The position numbers were made by a program, and so were the translations under genes. Below are positions 16,044-24,772 of a stretch of 55,588 nucleotides of DNA, piece by piece. The notes below the pieces were generated by a model. That model did no database searches. It saw only the letters and a list, made by a program, of their open reading frames with translations, and was not told where the DNA came from. The stretch comes from Pseudomonadota bacterium (GTDB taxonomy: Bacteria > Tectomicrobia > Entotheonellia > Entotheonellales > Entotheonellaceae), in assembly GCA_005777235.1 (NCBI GenBank), contig SXND01000022.1, positions 1 through 55,588 on the forward strand, read 5' to 3'. Each line of letters begins with the position of its first letter. The first letter of the stretch is position 1.

Positions 16044-17209
16044 ACGGCGAACTCCTTGACCGCCGCCTGGGCGTATTCACGTGCCCAGTGATCCGCTTGC
16101 AAGGCGACGGAGGCGTCTGCTAAGGGGACTGCCGTATGTTGCCCCATAGTGGCTTCGATGACCGTCGGGATCCCGAGGAAAGGCAGCGCCCTATCCAGAA
16201 ACGCCTGGACGGCAATTTCATTGGCGGCGTTCAACACCGCGGGCATGGTTCCTCCGGTCTTGGCGGCTGTATAGGCCAGGCGTATACAGGGAAAGCGTTC
16301 GGGATCTGGTGGGTAAAACTCGAGCGCTTGTACCGCAAACAAATCAAGCGCGGGGAGACGATTGGGGAGGCGCTCGGGATAGGCCAGGGCATAGGCAATC
16401 GGAATCCGCATGTCAGGGATACCAAGTTGTGCCAGGACGGAGCCATCATGCAATTCGACCATCGAATGAATGATACTCTGCGGATGGACCACAATCTGCA
16501 CGTGGTCCAGTGGGACACGGAAGAGATGATGCGCCTCAATGACCTCGAGACCTTTGTTCATCATAGTAGCCGAGTCAATCGTAATTTTTCGTCCCATTTT
16601 CCAGTTGGGATGTTGCAACGCCTGTTCCAAGCTCACATGCTGCATCGCCTCGCGTGACCACTCACGAAATGGTCCCCCGGAGGCCGTCAACAAAATACGA
16701 CGTAACGCGGTGGCTTGCTGACCTTCGAGCACCTGAAAAATGGCATTGTGCTCACTATCAACGGGAATGATGCGTCCCCAGGTCGGCTGGTCCAGGCGCA
16801 TGACCAACTCTCCCGCCATGACCAGCGTTTCCTTGTTGGCCAAGGCCACGTCAATACCAGCCTGGACAGCACGGATAGTGGGGAGCAAGCCGATAGAGCC
16901 GACCACCGCGGACATGACCATCTGGACCCCTTGATAGGTGGCCGCACGGCATAAACCCTCTAAACCGGCATCTACCTCAACATCCAGGTCGCGCAGGCGA
17001 TGCCGCAGTACCGCCGCTTTATCTTCGTCAAATAAGACAGCCAGACAAGGATGCAACCGGCGGACTTGTTCCTCAAGAGCATCGACATTGGAATGTGCTG
17101 CCAGCGCCAACACCACGAATTTCTCAGGATGAGCCGCGACGACATCCAGGGTGTTCACGCCCACTGAACCAGTCGAACCGAGCACCGCAAGACCTTTTGG
17201 GGTGTCCAT
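16028..17209 (-). CDS. dxr: 1-deoxy-D-xylulose 5-phosphate reductoisomerase
   Basis: Second enzyme of the non-mevalonate isoprenoid pathway, making MEP with NADPH. The 393 residues start GLAVLGSTGSVG, the NADPH-binding loop. They contain ALANKETLVMAG, the metal-binding VDSEHNAIFQ, TASGGPFR, and PNWKMGRKITIDSATMMNKG split over two motifs. ATG 17209 is preferred over ATG 17215 because AGGAAG is better spaced. That ribosome site touches the iscB stop codon. Upstream cdsA and uppS use the isoprenoid and lipid pathways, so grouping is functional. The gene end overlaps pgpA. Confidence 0.96.
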   Translation of the reverse strand: MDTPKGLAVLGSTGSVGVNTLDVVAAHPEKFVVLALAAHSNVDALEEQVRRLHPCLAVLFDEDKAAVLRHRLRDLDVEVDAGLEGLCRAATYQGVQMVMSAVVGSIGLLPTIRAVQAGIDVALANKETLVMAGELVMRLDQPTWGRIIPVDSEHNAIFQVLEGQQATALRRILLTASGGPFREWSREAMQHVSLEQALQHPNWKMGRKITIDSATMMNKGLEVIEAHHLFRVPLDHVQIVVHPQSIIHSMVELHDGSVLAQLGIPDMRIPIAYALAYPERLPNRLPALDLFAVQALEFYPPDPERFPCIRLAYTAAKTGGTMPAVLNAANEIAVQAFLDRALPFLGIPTVIEATMGQHTAVPLADASVALQADHWAREYAQAAVKEFAVSKTI

Positions 17210-17221
17210 ACACATCGCTTC

Positions 17222-18550
17222 CTAAAATTTCCGCTGTGGAGACCCCTCGCTTGAGCGGGGGGAGGACACAGCGGTGCCTGCGACAGCAGGCAGGGTGTAG
17301 GTATAGCCATCGGCAGCCCAGAGCCGTGTGCAATGCTGCTGATGCACACTGGCCTTCTTGCCATGGATGACAAGATCAAACCAGCCGCTGGCCTTGACCA
17401 CCACACGGCTCATCAACGTCCCGATATACTTCCCTTTGGGGACCATCGCTTTGACGAGATCCCCCGTCTGCATACCGAAGTAGCCTTTCTGCCGACCCCG
17501 GTGGGTCTGCGGGAAACCGTGGGCATCGGTGCGACACATCTGCCTGGTTCCGTGGCCCATGGCCCGGATGCCCAGCGGCCGTATCCCGGTGACCTCCAGT
17601 GTGTCTGGGGTACTCGCTCCGACGCACGCGGCGTCTGCCCAGTGCGACTTGGCGAGGCCTAGGCGTGTCCGGTTGTATCTCGTGCGCCCACCCGTGCCGG
17701 TCTCTACGGACAGTCCCGTGGCGTGCAACGCCTGATAGAGCCGCCAGCGTGTTGCGTTCACGGCGGCAGCGTCTTGCAGCGGCATCCTGGCCTGCGCCTG
17801 GACCTGCGGAAAGCCGAACTCTGCCGCCGTCTGCGCGCCTTTCTTCTTGTTGCACGGCACGCAGGCGAGGGTCAGATTGCTGACGCGATTGGAGCCGCCG
17901 CGGACCTTCGGAGTGATATGCTCGACTTCCAGGGGAACATTTTTGGCGCCACAGTAAGCACAGGTGCGGTGCCACTTCTCCAAGAGATACTCACGCACTT
18001 CGTACCCAGCCAGCTCGCCCTGCTGGTACTGCACGCCAGCAATCTCGGCGTTCTGCATCAGTTGCATGTCAAACCGAACGAGCTCTTGGCTCAGCGCCGT
18101 GATCGGACACAGGCGCGCCAGTCGCTCGACCCACGTCATGATGTTGGCTACCCGGCTGCCGAGCGCGGGAGGCAGCCAGCCGACAGGCCGCCTGCGGTTG
18201 AGGAAACGTGGCTGCCGGTAGCGCGTCTGGCGTTGCCTGCGACCCCGCCGGATGGCGTGCCGGCTGCGCAAGGCCGCGGTGATCCGCTGGCCGCGGTGGG
18301 TCAGCTCGGCAGCCCAGAGGACACGGGCGCCAGCGACCAGCGCCAGACCCGTGGTGTGACTGCCAGGGTCAATTTTCACACGGTGCTCGTGCACCACCGA
18401 CTCGGCTCGACTCCGGTCGTTCAGGATGATGGTGAAGGGGAAGCGCCGCCACACCGCCGCCCGGCCGTCCCGCAACAGCTCCCGTGCCCGTGCCGGATGG
18501 CAGGGGTCGAGGGGGTGACGCTCACGGTCCAGGACAAAGACTTGGGTCAT
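17222..18550 (-). CDS. iscB: IscB, RNA-guided RuvC-HNH nuclease
   Basis: A 442-residue IscB, the ancestral relative of Cas9. The N-terminal PLMP-like part (VFVLDRERHPLDPCHPARA) precedes RuvC-I with D61 (KIDPGSHTTG). An arginine-rich bridge helix covers about residues 95-125. RuvC-II has E156 (SQELVRFDMQ), and the HNH domain has H211 (EVEHITP) with cysteine pairs C197/C200 and C230/C233. RuvC-III has H303 and D306 (HWADAACVG). A C-terminal domain of about 120 residues follows. All catalytic residues are present and the frame is open. The gene is co-oriented with and lodged between cdsA and dxr. The last codons run through the element's right-end hairpin. Confidence 0.93.
   Translation of the reverse strand: MTQVFVLDRERHPLDPCHPARARELLRDGRAAVWRRFPFTIILNDRSRAESVVHEHRVKIDPGSHTTGLALVAGARVLWAAELTHRGQRITAALRSRHAIRRGRRQRQTRYRQPRFLNRRRPVGWLPPALGSRVANIMTWVERLARLCPITALSQELVRFDMQLMQNAEIAGVQYQQGELAGYEVREYLLEKWHRTCAYCGAKNVPLEVEHITPKVRGGSNRVSNLTLACVPCNKKKGAQTAAEFGFPQVQAQARMPLQDAAAVNATRWRLYQALHATGLSVETGTGGRTRYNRTRLGLAKSHWADAACVGASTPDTLEVTGIRPLGIRAMGHGTRQMCRTDAHGFPQTHRGRQKGYFGMQTGDLVKAMVPKGKYIGTLMSRVVVKASGWFDLVIHGKKASVHQQHCTRLWAADGYTYTLPAVAGTAVSSPRSSEGSPQRKF
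17243..17260. repeat. Right-end hairpin of IscB element
   Basis: CCCCTCGCTTGAGCGGGG folds with a CGCT/AGCG-type stem and GC-rich flanks. It lies inside the final codons of iscB, just before dxr. Confidence 0.6.
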
Positions 18551-18782
18551 GAAGTTACCTTTCCACTCGGCTTGCGCCGGTCACGTTTGCCTCGACAATG
18601 TTCTCACGGCTTGTCGGGTCTGCCGCACAGCGTGCTACTCGGCACGGCCATTGAACGACAGACGATAGCGCCCAGGACTGGCACGCATCCGGGGGTATCA
18701 TGACCGCAAGAACGGCGTGCCTCACGGCACGGAGTCTGTTCGACACCGACTCCGAAGAGTCCCCCGACTTTAGTCGGGGAAG
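18551..18782 (-). ncRNA. Omega-RNA of IscB
   Basis: The 230 bp directly upstream of iscB has no convincing coding frame but is dense in short hairpins on the minus strand. They include CCCCGACTAAAGTCGGGG, GACTCTTCGGAGTC and the paired block GTGCCGTGAGGCAC. IscB systems carry their omega-RNA scaffold exactly here, with the guide at its 5' end. The guide would then be the bases just beyond the first hairpin (about 18783-18800), in the short gap after the cdsA stop. Position and fold support the call; no covariance model was run. Confidence 0.7.
18762..18779. repeat. Left-end hairpin of IscB element
   Basis: CCCCGACTTTAGTCGGGG (plus-strand view) is a tight palindrome. It is the first hairpin of the presumed omega-RNA and marks the side where the guide joins. 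Confidence 0.7.
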
Positions 18783-18818
18783 TACGTCGATTAATGGTCA
18801 CCAGAGGCAGAATCACCT

Positions 18819-19634
18819 TCACAACGAAGGCATGCGCAACAGTACATGCAGGGCATATACTAGGGTAGGGGCGGCAAACAGCATACTGTCAAGACGATCG
18901 AGGATACCACCATGCCCTGGGATGAGCCTACCAGAATCTTTGACCCCAGCGTAACGCTTCAGCATTGATTCGCCTAGATCACTGCTTTGAGCTGCCAACG
19001 CAATACAGCCCCCCAGGACCATACATTGCCACACTCGCACATGCGGGAGCCAGAAGTACGCACTGACTACCGCCGTCCCCATACTGCCGAGGACGCCCCC
19101 AACGGCACCTTCCCAGGTTTTCCCAGGACTGATAGCGGGGGCCAATTTATGCCGCCCCAGGCTTTTGCCAACATACATGGCGGCTGAGTCACCCACCCAC
19201 ACCACGGCACACAGAAACAGGAGGTACCATGGTCCTGCCGGGAGAAGGCGTAAGACGAGGAGATGACTGAGGGTCCACCCGATAAAGAGCAGCCCGAACA
19301 CACTCGAGACGAACATTGGCCACAGCTGTGTGACGTGGGCAGCCGTGCTCATAACACTGAAGGTGAGAGCCACCACACCGCCAAACAGCATGGGCTGCAT
19401 CCAGGAGGCCCCACCAAGGTAGACCGCCAGCGCCAGAGCAAAGGCCGCAATCCAGGTGACAGCGATACAGCGTGCGGGGCAGACGTCGTGCAACAGGTGA
19501 AAGTATTCGCGCAAACTCAACCCAATACATACACATACCAGGAGAAGGACGACGAGGGGCGAGGTATATAATAGGAGAAGGATGAGAGGAGGGAGGAGGA
19601 TAAGGGCACTCGCGACACGCTTCACTTGTTCCAT
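18819..19634 (-). CDS. cdsA: Phosphatidate cytidylyltransferase (CDP-diglyceride synthase)
   Basis: Makes CDP-diacylglycerol from phosphatidate and CTP in the inner membrane. About eight hydrophobic segments are followed by the family signature: SSDLGESMLKRYAGVKDSG, then IPGHGGILDRLDSM. ATG 19634 (MEQVKRVASA) is chosen as the usual N-terminus; the frame could extend 15 residues further. The resulting 271 residues are typical. uppS lies upstream and the IscB element downstream. Its product feeds phosphatidylglycerol synthesis, where the PgpA of the same block acts. Confidence 0.94.
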   Translation of the reverse strand: MEQVKRVASALILLPPLILLLLYTSPLVVLLLVCVCIGLSLREYFHLLHDVCPARCIAVTWIAAFALALAVYLGGASWMQPMLFGGVVALTFSVMSTAAHVTQLWPMFVSSVFGLLFIGWTLSHLLVLRLLPAGPWYLLFLCAVVWVGDSAAMYVGKSLGRHKLAPAISPGKTWEGAVGGVLGSMGTAVVSAYFWLPHVRVWQCMVLGGCIALAAQSSDLGESMLKRYAGVKDSGRLIPGHGGILDRLDSMLFAAPTLVYALHVLLRMPSL

Positions 19635-19725
19635 GGATCCATCCATAGCCACCGCCTGCACAGGAGAATGTTGGTGCATCCCACAGCGGATACGCTGGAT
19701 TGCCTGTCTCGACTAGCAACTATCC

Positions 19726-20523
19726 TCAGGATTGTACGGCCTGCGCGAGCTGTTCGTGCGTCAAGCCGAAGCGTCGTTCTCGATGTTGGTAATCGAGAAG
19801 CGCCCGGAGCAGGTCATCGCTACGAAAATCTGGCCAAAGCACCGGCGTAAAGTACAGTTCAGTGTAAGCGAGTTGCCATAGAAGAAAATTGCTCAACCGT
19901 TTTTCGCCACTTGTACGAATTAACAAGTCCACATTAGGCAGTCCTGCAGTGTCAAGGTGGCTAGCGAACAACGCTTCGTCAATATCGTCAATGGCTAAGA
20001 AGCCATGCTGTACTTGCCAAGCCAGTTGCTTGGCGGCACGGACCATTTCCGCATGGGCACCGTACCCCAGGGCGAGGGTAAACACCATGCCATCACAGGC
20101 AGCAGTTTTGGCCAACGTTTCTTCGATGATCGCCCGTGCCACTGCAGGAAACACGGCCATATTGCCAATCGTATTGAAGTGGATATTTTCTTGGCGCATG
20201 CGCTCCACTTCCTTGCGGAGATACAAGCGTAGGATGCGCATGAGCCCATCAACCTCAGTCCGAGGACGTTCAAGATTCTCCGTCGAGAGGGCAAAAAGTG
20301 TGAGAGCCTGTATGCCTAGGCGGCGACAGAGCGACACCACCTCATCAACCGACTTGACCCCGGCCCGATGGCCTGCATTGCGCGGCAAGTGCCGCTGTTG
20401 AGCCCAACGGCCATTACCATCCATGACGATGGCGAGATGTTTCGGAAGCTTGTCCGTGCATAGCTGACTGAGCAACGCTGGGTCCACGCCGATGCCTCTC
20501 CTCTCCAGAGCAAGAATCGTCAA
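19726..20523 (-). CDS. uppS: Undecaprenyl diphosphate synthase
   Basis: A cis-prenyltransferase that builds the C55 carrier for cell-wall and glycan export. The catalytic motif DGNGRWA lies near residue 35, followed by GHRAGVKSVDEVV, ALSTENLERP, and DLLIRTSGEKRLSNFLLWQ and AYTELYF in the C-terminal half. The start is TTG 20523, with GGAGG ten bases upstream next to the frr stop. The 265 residues include a short N-terminal extension before the usual start region. It links the isoprenoid gene dxr to glycan synthesis. Confidence 0.95.
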   Translation of the reverse strand: MTILALERRGIGVDPALLSQLCTDKLPKHLAIVMDGNGRWAQQRHLPRNAGHRAGVKSVDEVVSLCRRLGIQALTLFALSTENLERPRTEVDGLMRILRLYLRKEVERMRQENIHFNTIGNMAVFPAVARAIIEETLAKTAACDGMVFTLALGYGAHAEMVRAAKQLAWQVQHGFLAIDDIDEALFASHLDTAGLPNVDLLIRTSGEKRLSNFLLWQLAYTELYFTPVLWPDFRSDDLLRALLDYQHRERRFGLTHEQLAQAVQS

Positions 20524-20528
20524 ACGTT

Positions 20529-21086
20529 TTACACCTCCAAGATGTCGTGCTCTTTGGCGCTTAACACCTCATCGACTTGGGTAATGTAGCGATCGGTCAG
20601 CTTTTGCATCGTATCCTGGCTACGGCGCCAGTCATCTTCGGAGATGTTCTTGGACTTTTCCAACTCTTTTAAGCTTTCATTGCCCTCACGGCGTACACTC
20701 CGTAACGTCACCTTGGCTTCTTCCCCAATCTTTTTCACTTGCTTGACGAGATCTTTACGGCGGTCAGCCGTTAAGGGAGGGATGGCTAAGCGAATCAGTT
20801 TGCCATCATTGACAGGCGTCAGCCCGAGATCAGAACGCTGAATAGATTTTTCGATTGGATTAATCTGCGTTCTATCCCACGGCTGAATGGTAATCAAGCG
20901 GCTTTCTGGGACGGCCAAGGTGGCCATCTGATGCAACGGCGTGGGCGTACCATACGCGTCCACCGTAATACCTTCGAGCAGGGCGAGTGACGCCCTCCCC
21001 GTCCGAATACGCGACAAATCCTTACGCAAGGCCACCAGGGAGCGCTCCATTTTCTGCTCAGTTTCGCGGAAGAGATCCTCGACCAT
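20529..21086 (-). CDS. frr: Ribosome recycling factor
   Basis: With EF-G, releases the ribosome from mRNA after termination. The 185 residues match the family throughout, with the N-terminal helix (MERSLVALRKDLSRIRTGRA), the LEGITVDAYGTPTPLHQMAT strand region and PLTADRRKDLVKQVKKIGEE in the C-terminal helices. The start is 3 bp after pyrH, the standard pyrH-frr arrangement. Nothing unusual. Confidence 0.97.
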   Translation of the reverse strand: MVEDLFRETEQKMERSLVALRKDLSRIRTGRASLALLEGITVDAYGTPTPLHQMATLAVPESRLITIQPWDRTQINPIEKSIQRSDLGLTPVNDGKLIRLAIPPLTADRRKDLVKQVKKIGEEAKVTLRSVRREGNESLKELEKSKNISEDDWRRSQDTMQKLTDRYITQVDEVLSAKEHDILEV

Positions 21087-21088
21087 GC

Positions 21089-21811
21089 TTACTCCCCTCC
21101 TACAAAAGTCCCGACGTGCTTACCTTCCAACACAGCACGAATACTGCCCGCAGCTTTGAGATTAAAGACCACAATGGGCAACTTATTGTCCATACACAGA
21201 GAAATCGCTGTCGCATCCATCACTTTGAGCTGGCGTTGCAACGCATCAAGATAGGTGAGACGTGGCAATTTTACCGCATGTGGATTCAGGAGCGGATCCG
21301 AATCATAGATCCCATCGACTTTGGTAGCTTTCAACACGATATCAGCATCAATCTCCGCCGCGCGCAACGCCGCCGTGGTATCCGTCGTAAAGAACGGATT
21401 CCCCGTGCCTCCAGCAAAAATGACCACACGACCTTTTTCTAAATGACGGATCGCCCGCCGCCGGATATATAATTCAGCGACCGCTTTCATTTCAAAAGCC
21501 GTTTGTACACGTGTGATGATCCCACGTTTCTCTAAGGCAGATTGTAGGGAGAGGCTATTAATAACCGTCGCTAACATCCCCATATAATCGACCGTGACAC
21601 GTTCAATACCATAGGCACTGGCATCAGTCCCACGGATGATATTGCCACCGCCAATCACGAGGGCAAGCTCTCCCCCCAACTGTCGTACATCATGAATTTC
21701 ATCGGCAATGTACTGCAGCATGGCCGCATCAATCCCGTAGCCCTGCTCACCAATGAGTGCTTCCCCACTCAATTTGAGCAGGATACGACGGTAAGCGAGC
21801 GCTTGCACCAT
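21089..21811 (-). CDS. pyrH: UMP kinase
   Basis: Hexameric amino-acid-kinase-fold enzyme that makes UDP from UMP and ATP. The 240 residues show KLSGEALIG near the N-terminus, [10 protein letters not shown] near residue 53, [14 protein letters not shown], and [20 protein letters not shown] near 135. It lies in the usual tsf-pyrH-frr order with short gaps, so co-transcription is very likely. Confidence 0.97.
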   Translation of the reverse strand: MVQALAYRRILLKLSGEALIGEQGYGIDAAMLQYIADEIHDVRQLGGELALVIGGGNIIRGTDASAYGIERVTVDYMGMLATVINSLSLQSALEKRGIITRVQTAFEMKAVAELYIRRRAIRHLEKGRVVIFAGGTGNPFFTTDTTAALRAAEIDADIVLKATKVDGIYDSDPLLNPHAVKLPRLTYLDALQRQLKVMDATAISLCMDNKLPIVVFNLKAAGSIRAVLEGKHVGTFVGGE

Positions 21812-21858
21812 GGATCATCCTTCGTGTCGTCTGGTCGTTGGCGCAGTGGACAGGGAAG

Positions 21859-22458
21859 CTAGGCTGTGTCGCCCACCTGAAAACGTATGAAACGCCGTAT
21901 AGAGATATTTTCCCCTGTCTTGGCAATTCTGGCCTGGACAAGTTCTTGCACCGTCATGCTGGGGTCTTTCACAAAAGACTGATCAAGCAGGCAGACTTCC
22001 TGGAAGTATTTCTCGATACGTCCTTCAATAATTTTCGGGATAGCCTGTGCTGGACGCCCGCTCGTCTTCGCCTGCTCCTCATAAATCTCCCGTTCCTTCG
22101 CGAGAATATCGGATGGCACATCCTCGCGCGTCAGATAGAGCGGGGTCGCGGCCGCGACGTGCATGGCGAGATCATGGACGAGCGTTTGGAATTCGTCTGT
22201 ACGCGCCACAAAATCCGTTTCGCAATTCACCTCGACGAGCACCCCAATGCGCCCACCGCCATGAATATACGAACCGACCACACCTTCTTGTGTCGTCCGT
22301 GCCGCCCGCTTGGCTGCGGACTGCAGTCCCTTCTTCCGTAAGAAATCTATCGCCTCATTCATGAGACCGTTGGAGACCGTCAGGGCCTCCTTGCAATCCA
22401 TGATCCCGGCCCCAGTTTTTTCACGGAGATCCTTGATCATCGCTGGGGTAACTTGCAT
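21859..22458 (-). CDS. tsf: Elongation factor Ts (short form)
   Basis: Guanine-nucleotide exchange factor for EF-Tu. The N-terminal domain has MIKDLREKTGAGIMDCKEAL, and the core has the exchange motif NCETDFVARTDEF. At 199 residues it is the short form found in several phyla, which lacks part of the second core domain present in the roughly 280-residue enterobacterial protein. It follows rpsB by 22 bp, as usual. Confidence 0.96.
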   Translation of the reverse strand: MQVTPAMIKDLREKTGAGIMDCKEALTVSNGLMNEAIDFLRKKGLQSAAKRAARTTQEGVVGSYIHGGGRIGVLVEVNCETDFVARTDEFQTLVHDLAMHVAAATPLYLTREDVPSDILAKEREIYEEQAKTSGRPAQAIPKIIEGRIEKYFQEVCLLDQSFVKDPSMTVQELVQARIAKTGENISIRRFIRFQVGDTA

Positions 22459-22480
22459 GCAACGTTTCCTTCCACCTAGA

Positions 22481-23314
22481 CTACTCGGATGGGAGCTGTT
22501 CTGTGGTGAATGCCTCTGCCACGGCCCCTACCGCAGAGGCCACTGCACTGTCTGAGGCGACGACGGGGCTCATCTCCTCCGCCACGAGCAGGGGTACCTG
22601 TGACGTCGCACCATGCAAAGACACCGCTTGTCGCTCATGCATTCCCTCAATGGCCGCGTCTGCCAGGCGTCCTGTTACCAAGCGGATAGTACGGATGGCA
22701 TCGTCATTCCCTGGGATAACGTAATCAATATCGTCAGGATCACAGTTCGTATCCACGATCGCCACCGTCGGAATGCCAAGTTTCTTGGCCTCGCTGATGG
22801 CAATTTTTTCCTTTTTACAGTCAATGATAAACACGGCGCCTGGCAAGGACTCCATGTCTTTAATCCCGCCCAAGAGCTTCTCCAGCTTATCGATCCGCTT
22901 CTGCAGTTGCAAGACTTCTTTCTTCGGGAGGCTGTCCCACAGGCCCGCCTCCTGCATGTGCTCGTATTCGCGCAACCGGTCGAGGCTTTTCTTGATCGTC
23001 GCAAAGTTGGTCAGCATCCCACCAAGCCAACGCTGGTTCACATAGAATTGCTGTGAGCGTATGGCTTCGCTACTGACAATGTCTTGGGCCTGTTTCTTCG
23101 TGCCGACAAAGAGAATTCTATCGCCACGGGCAGATGTATGCCGAATAAATTCGTACGCTTCGCGGAATTTTGAGAGCGTTTGCTGGAGATCGATAATATA
23201 GATGCCATTCCGCGACCCAAAGATATAGCGCTTCATCTTCGGGTTCCAGCGATTTGTCTGATGGCCAAAATGGGCGCCAGACTCTAATAGTTGCCTGATA
23301 GTTGTAACGGCCAA
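22481..23314 (-). CDS. rpsB: 30S ribosomal protein S2
   Basis: S2 binds the head-body junction of the small subunit. The 277 residues contain [35 protein letters not shown] and [20 protein letters not shown], all S2 marks. The start is placed at TTG 23314 (giving [13 protein letters not shown]) with an AGGGGG ribosome site upstream. The open frame to 23368 would add 18 non-conserved residues and contains a GTG inside that site. The C-terminal ~40 residues are an alanine/valine-rich extension. It stops with TAG. Confidence 0.95.
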   Translation of the reverse strand: MAVTTIRQLLESGAHFGHQTNRWNPKMKRYIFGSRNGIYIIDLQQTLSKFREAYEFIRHTSARGDRILFVGTKKQAQDIVSSEAIRSQQFYVNQRWLGGMLTNFATIKKSLDRLREYEHMQEAGLWDSLPKKEVLQLQKRIDKLEKLLGGIKDMESLPGAVFIIDCKKEKIAISEAKKLGIPTVAIVDTNCDPDDIDYVIPGNDDAIRTIRLVTGRLADAAIEGMHERQAVSLHGATSQVPLLVAEEMSPVVASDSAVASAVGAVAEAFTTEQLPSE

Positions 23315-23371
23315 GGACACACCCCCTACTGACAGAAGGACTGTTAGAGCAGTATCCCCTGTGAACACTGC

Positions 23372-23767
23372 TTAGCGTTTGGAATATTGGAAACGCTTGC
23401 GGGCTTTTTTCTGCCCATACTTCTTCCGCTCTTTGATACGCGAATCACGCGTCAGAAACCCGGCCTGTTTGAGGACAGGACGGAGCGCGACATCAACATG
23501 GAGCAGATTTTTCGAGATCCCATGACGAATCGCCACGGCCTGACCGGCAATGCCCCCACCCTTGACGGTGACCAGTACGTCATATTGCCCAAGGGTTTGG
23601 GTGAGCCGAAATGGCTCCTGAATGAGCATCTTATGCGTCTCAACAGGGAAATACGTCTCCAGCGACCGCTGGTTTACCGTAATTTTCCCGTTCCCAGGCA
23701 TAAGCCACACGCGTGCAATCGCCGACTTCCGCTTCCCTGTACCGTAATAGCGAATCCCTTCTGCCAT
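23372..23767 (-). CDS. rpsI: 30S ribosomal protein S9
   Basis: The 131 residues match S9: [19 protein letters not shown] at the start, then [20 protein letters not shown], and the basic tail [18 protein letters not shown] whose last residues reach the P-site tRNA. ATG 23767 has GGAGG upstream; a longer open frame exists but is not conserved. It follows rplM, the invariant L13-S9 pair, and leads into rpsB after 57 bp. Confidence 0.97.
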   Translation of the reverse strand: MAEGIRYYGTGKRKSAIARVWLMPGNGKITVNQRSLETYFPVETHKMLIQEPFRLTQTLGQYDVLVTVKGGGIAGQAVAIRHGISKNLLHVDVALRPVLKQAGFLTRDSRIKERKKYGQKKARKRFQYSKR

Positions 23768-23831
23768 CCTGCCTCCCAAGGCCAGGCAAAGTCTCCTCGC
23801 ATGCGCAGGAGGAGAGCCAACCCATGACTCA

Positions 23832-24272
23832 TTATGCTGAGAATACCAGAGGCTCAGGCTGTTGCGCTGCATGCGGATGCGAGTTCGCCGCATAGACCTT
23901 AAGCTTCTTAAACATCGCCCGTCCCAATTTGGTCTTGGGTAACATGCCACGAATCGCGTATTCCATAATACGTTCCGGCTGACGCTGACGCATTTTTCCC
24001 GCCGTGATCTCGCGAAAGCCCCCCGTATACCCTGTATGCCAGCGGTAGAGCTTCTGCGCCCATTTATCCCCTGTGAAACTCACTTTGTCGGCATTGATGA
24101 TAATGACGTAATCGCCAGTATCCACATGCGGAGTATAAAGGGGTTTATGCTTCCCGCGCAAAATTTTGGCGACTTCACTGGCCAGACGCCCAACCACCTG
24201 GTTCTCGGCGTTGATGATGTACCATTTGCGCGTTACGTCTTCTTTCCGAACAGAAACCGTCTGCATACTCAA
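23832..24272 (-). CDS. rplM: 50S ribosomal protein L13
   Basis: The 146 residues show the L13 pattern: [39 protein letters not shown] and [13 protein letters not shown] [19 protein letters not shown]. The start is TTG 24272 with GGAGGG eight bases upstream; the ATG two codons later would be 14 bases away. It is first in the L13-S9-S2 run and has its own good promoter 46 bp upstream. Confidence 0.96.
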   Translation of the reverse strand: MSMQTVSVRKEDVTRKWYIINAENQVVGRLASEVAKILRGKHKPLYTPHVDTGDYVIIINADKVSFTGDKWAQKLYRWHTGYTGGFREITAGKMRQRQPERIMEYAIRGMLPKTKLGRAMFKKLKVYAANSHPHAAQQPEPLVFSA

Positions 24273-24317
24273 GACTCATGCCCTCCATCGACGTCAGATC
24301 CGGACGGTGAGATTAGA

Positions 24318-24346
24318 AAGATAGGAGTCAGACACCTCTTTGTCAA
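24318..24346 (-). promoter_or_regulatory. Sigma-70-type promoter of rplM-rpsI
   Basis: On the minus strand a perfect TTGACA (24341-24346) and TATCTT (24318-24323) are separated by exactly 17 bp, giving a start point about 40 bp before rplM. This probably makes the ribosomal block a partly independent transcription unit. Confidence 0.7.
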
Positions 24347-24388
24347 GGGCCAACCCCTCGGGGTCACACACTGACAAGGACTGCATTT

Positions 24389-24772
24389 TCAATACAGGAA
24401 ATGCGGCGAGGGCGTAAACGCACTCGGGACATGCGTGACGACAGGGGCCGCACCGGGGACCATCATAATGGCCACAACATCAAAACGCAGTGTCAGATCG
24501 CGTAACCGCTGCTCCTGCACGTAGACCATCGCCACCTGGACGATTTTCTGTTGTTTGCGTGCATCCACCATGGCTTGCGGTGCCCCAAAGGCGGTTTGCC
24601 CTTTCGTCTTGACCTCAACAAACACCAGCGTCGTCCCATCCCAGGCAATAATATCGACCTCACCCACGCGACAGCGGTAATTCTGCTGGGCGATGCGATA
24701 ACCGTGCCCCTGTAAAAATTGGACGGCCATCTGTTCGCCATGCTGGCCACGCCAGCGACGCCAACTACGCAT
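24389..24772 (-). CDS. YraN/UPF0102 family endonuclease-like protein
   Basis: A 127-residue protein of the UPF0102 family, which has a restriction-endonuclease-like fold. The core motif GEVDIIAWDG followed by VFVEVKTKG supplies the family's acidic and lysine residues, preceded by GYRIAQQNYRCRVG. The ATG at 24772 overlaps the rnhB stop by 8 bp, so the pair is coupled as in many bacteria. The longer frame to 24928 is an rnhB shadow. Its role is unproven, but linkage to rnhB suggests nucleic-acid processing. Confidence 0.88.
   Translation of the reverse strand: MRSWRRWRGQHGEQMAVQFLQGHGYRIAQQNYRCRVGEVDIIAWDGTTLVFVEVKTKGQTAFGAPQAMVDARKQQKIVQVAMVYVQEQRLRDLTLRFDVVAIMMVPGAAPVVTHVPSAFTPSPHFLY

Larger units (their letters stand above)
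17230..18782 (-). mobile_element. IscB element inserted between cdsA and dxr
   Basis: The iscB gene plus its upstream RNA region is bounded by hairpin ends: CCCCTCGCTTGAGCGGGG at 17243-17260 beyond the 3' side and CCCGACT/AGTCGGG at 18763-18779 on the 5' side (plus-strand view). There is no TnpA. cdsA ends 37 bp outside the left end and dxr starts about 20 bp outside the right end, so the insertion split a normally contiguous pair without breaking either gene. Exact ends need comparison with an empty site. Confidence 0.7.
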
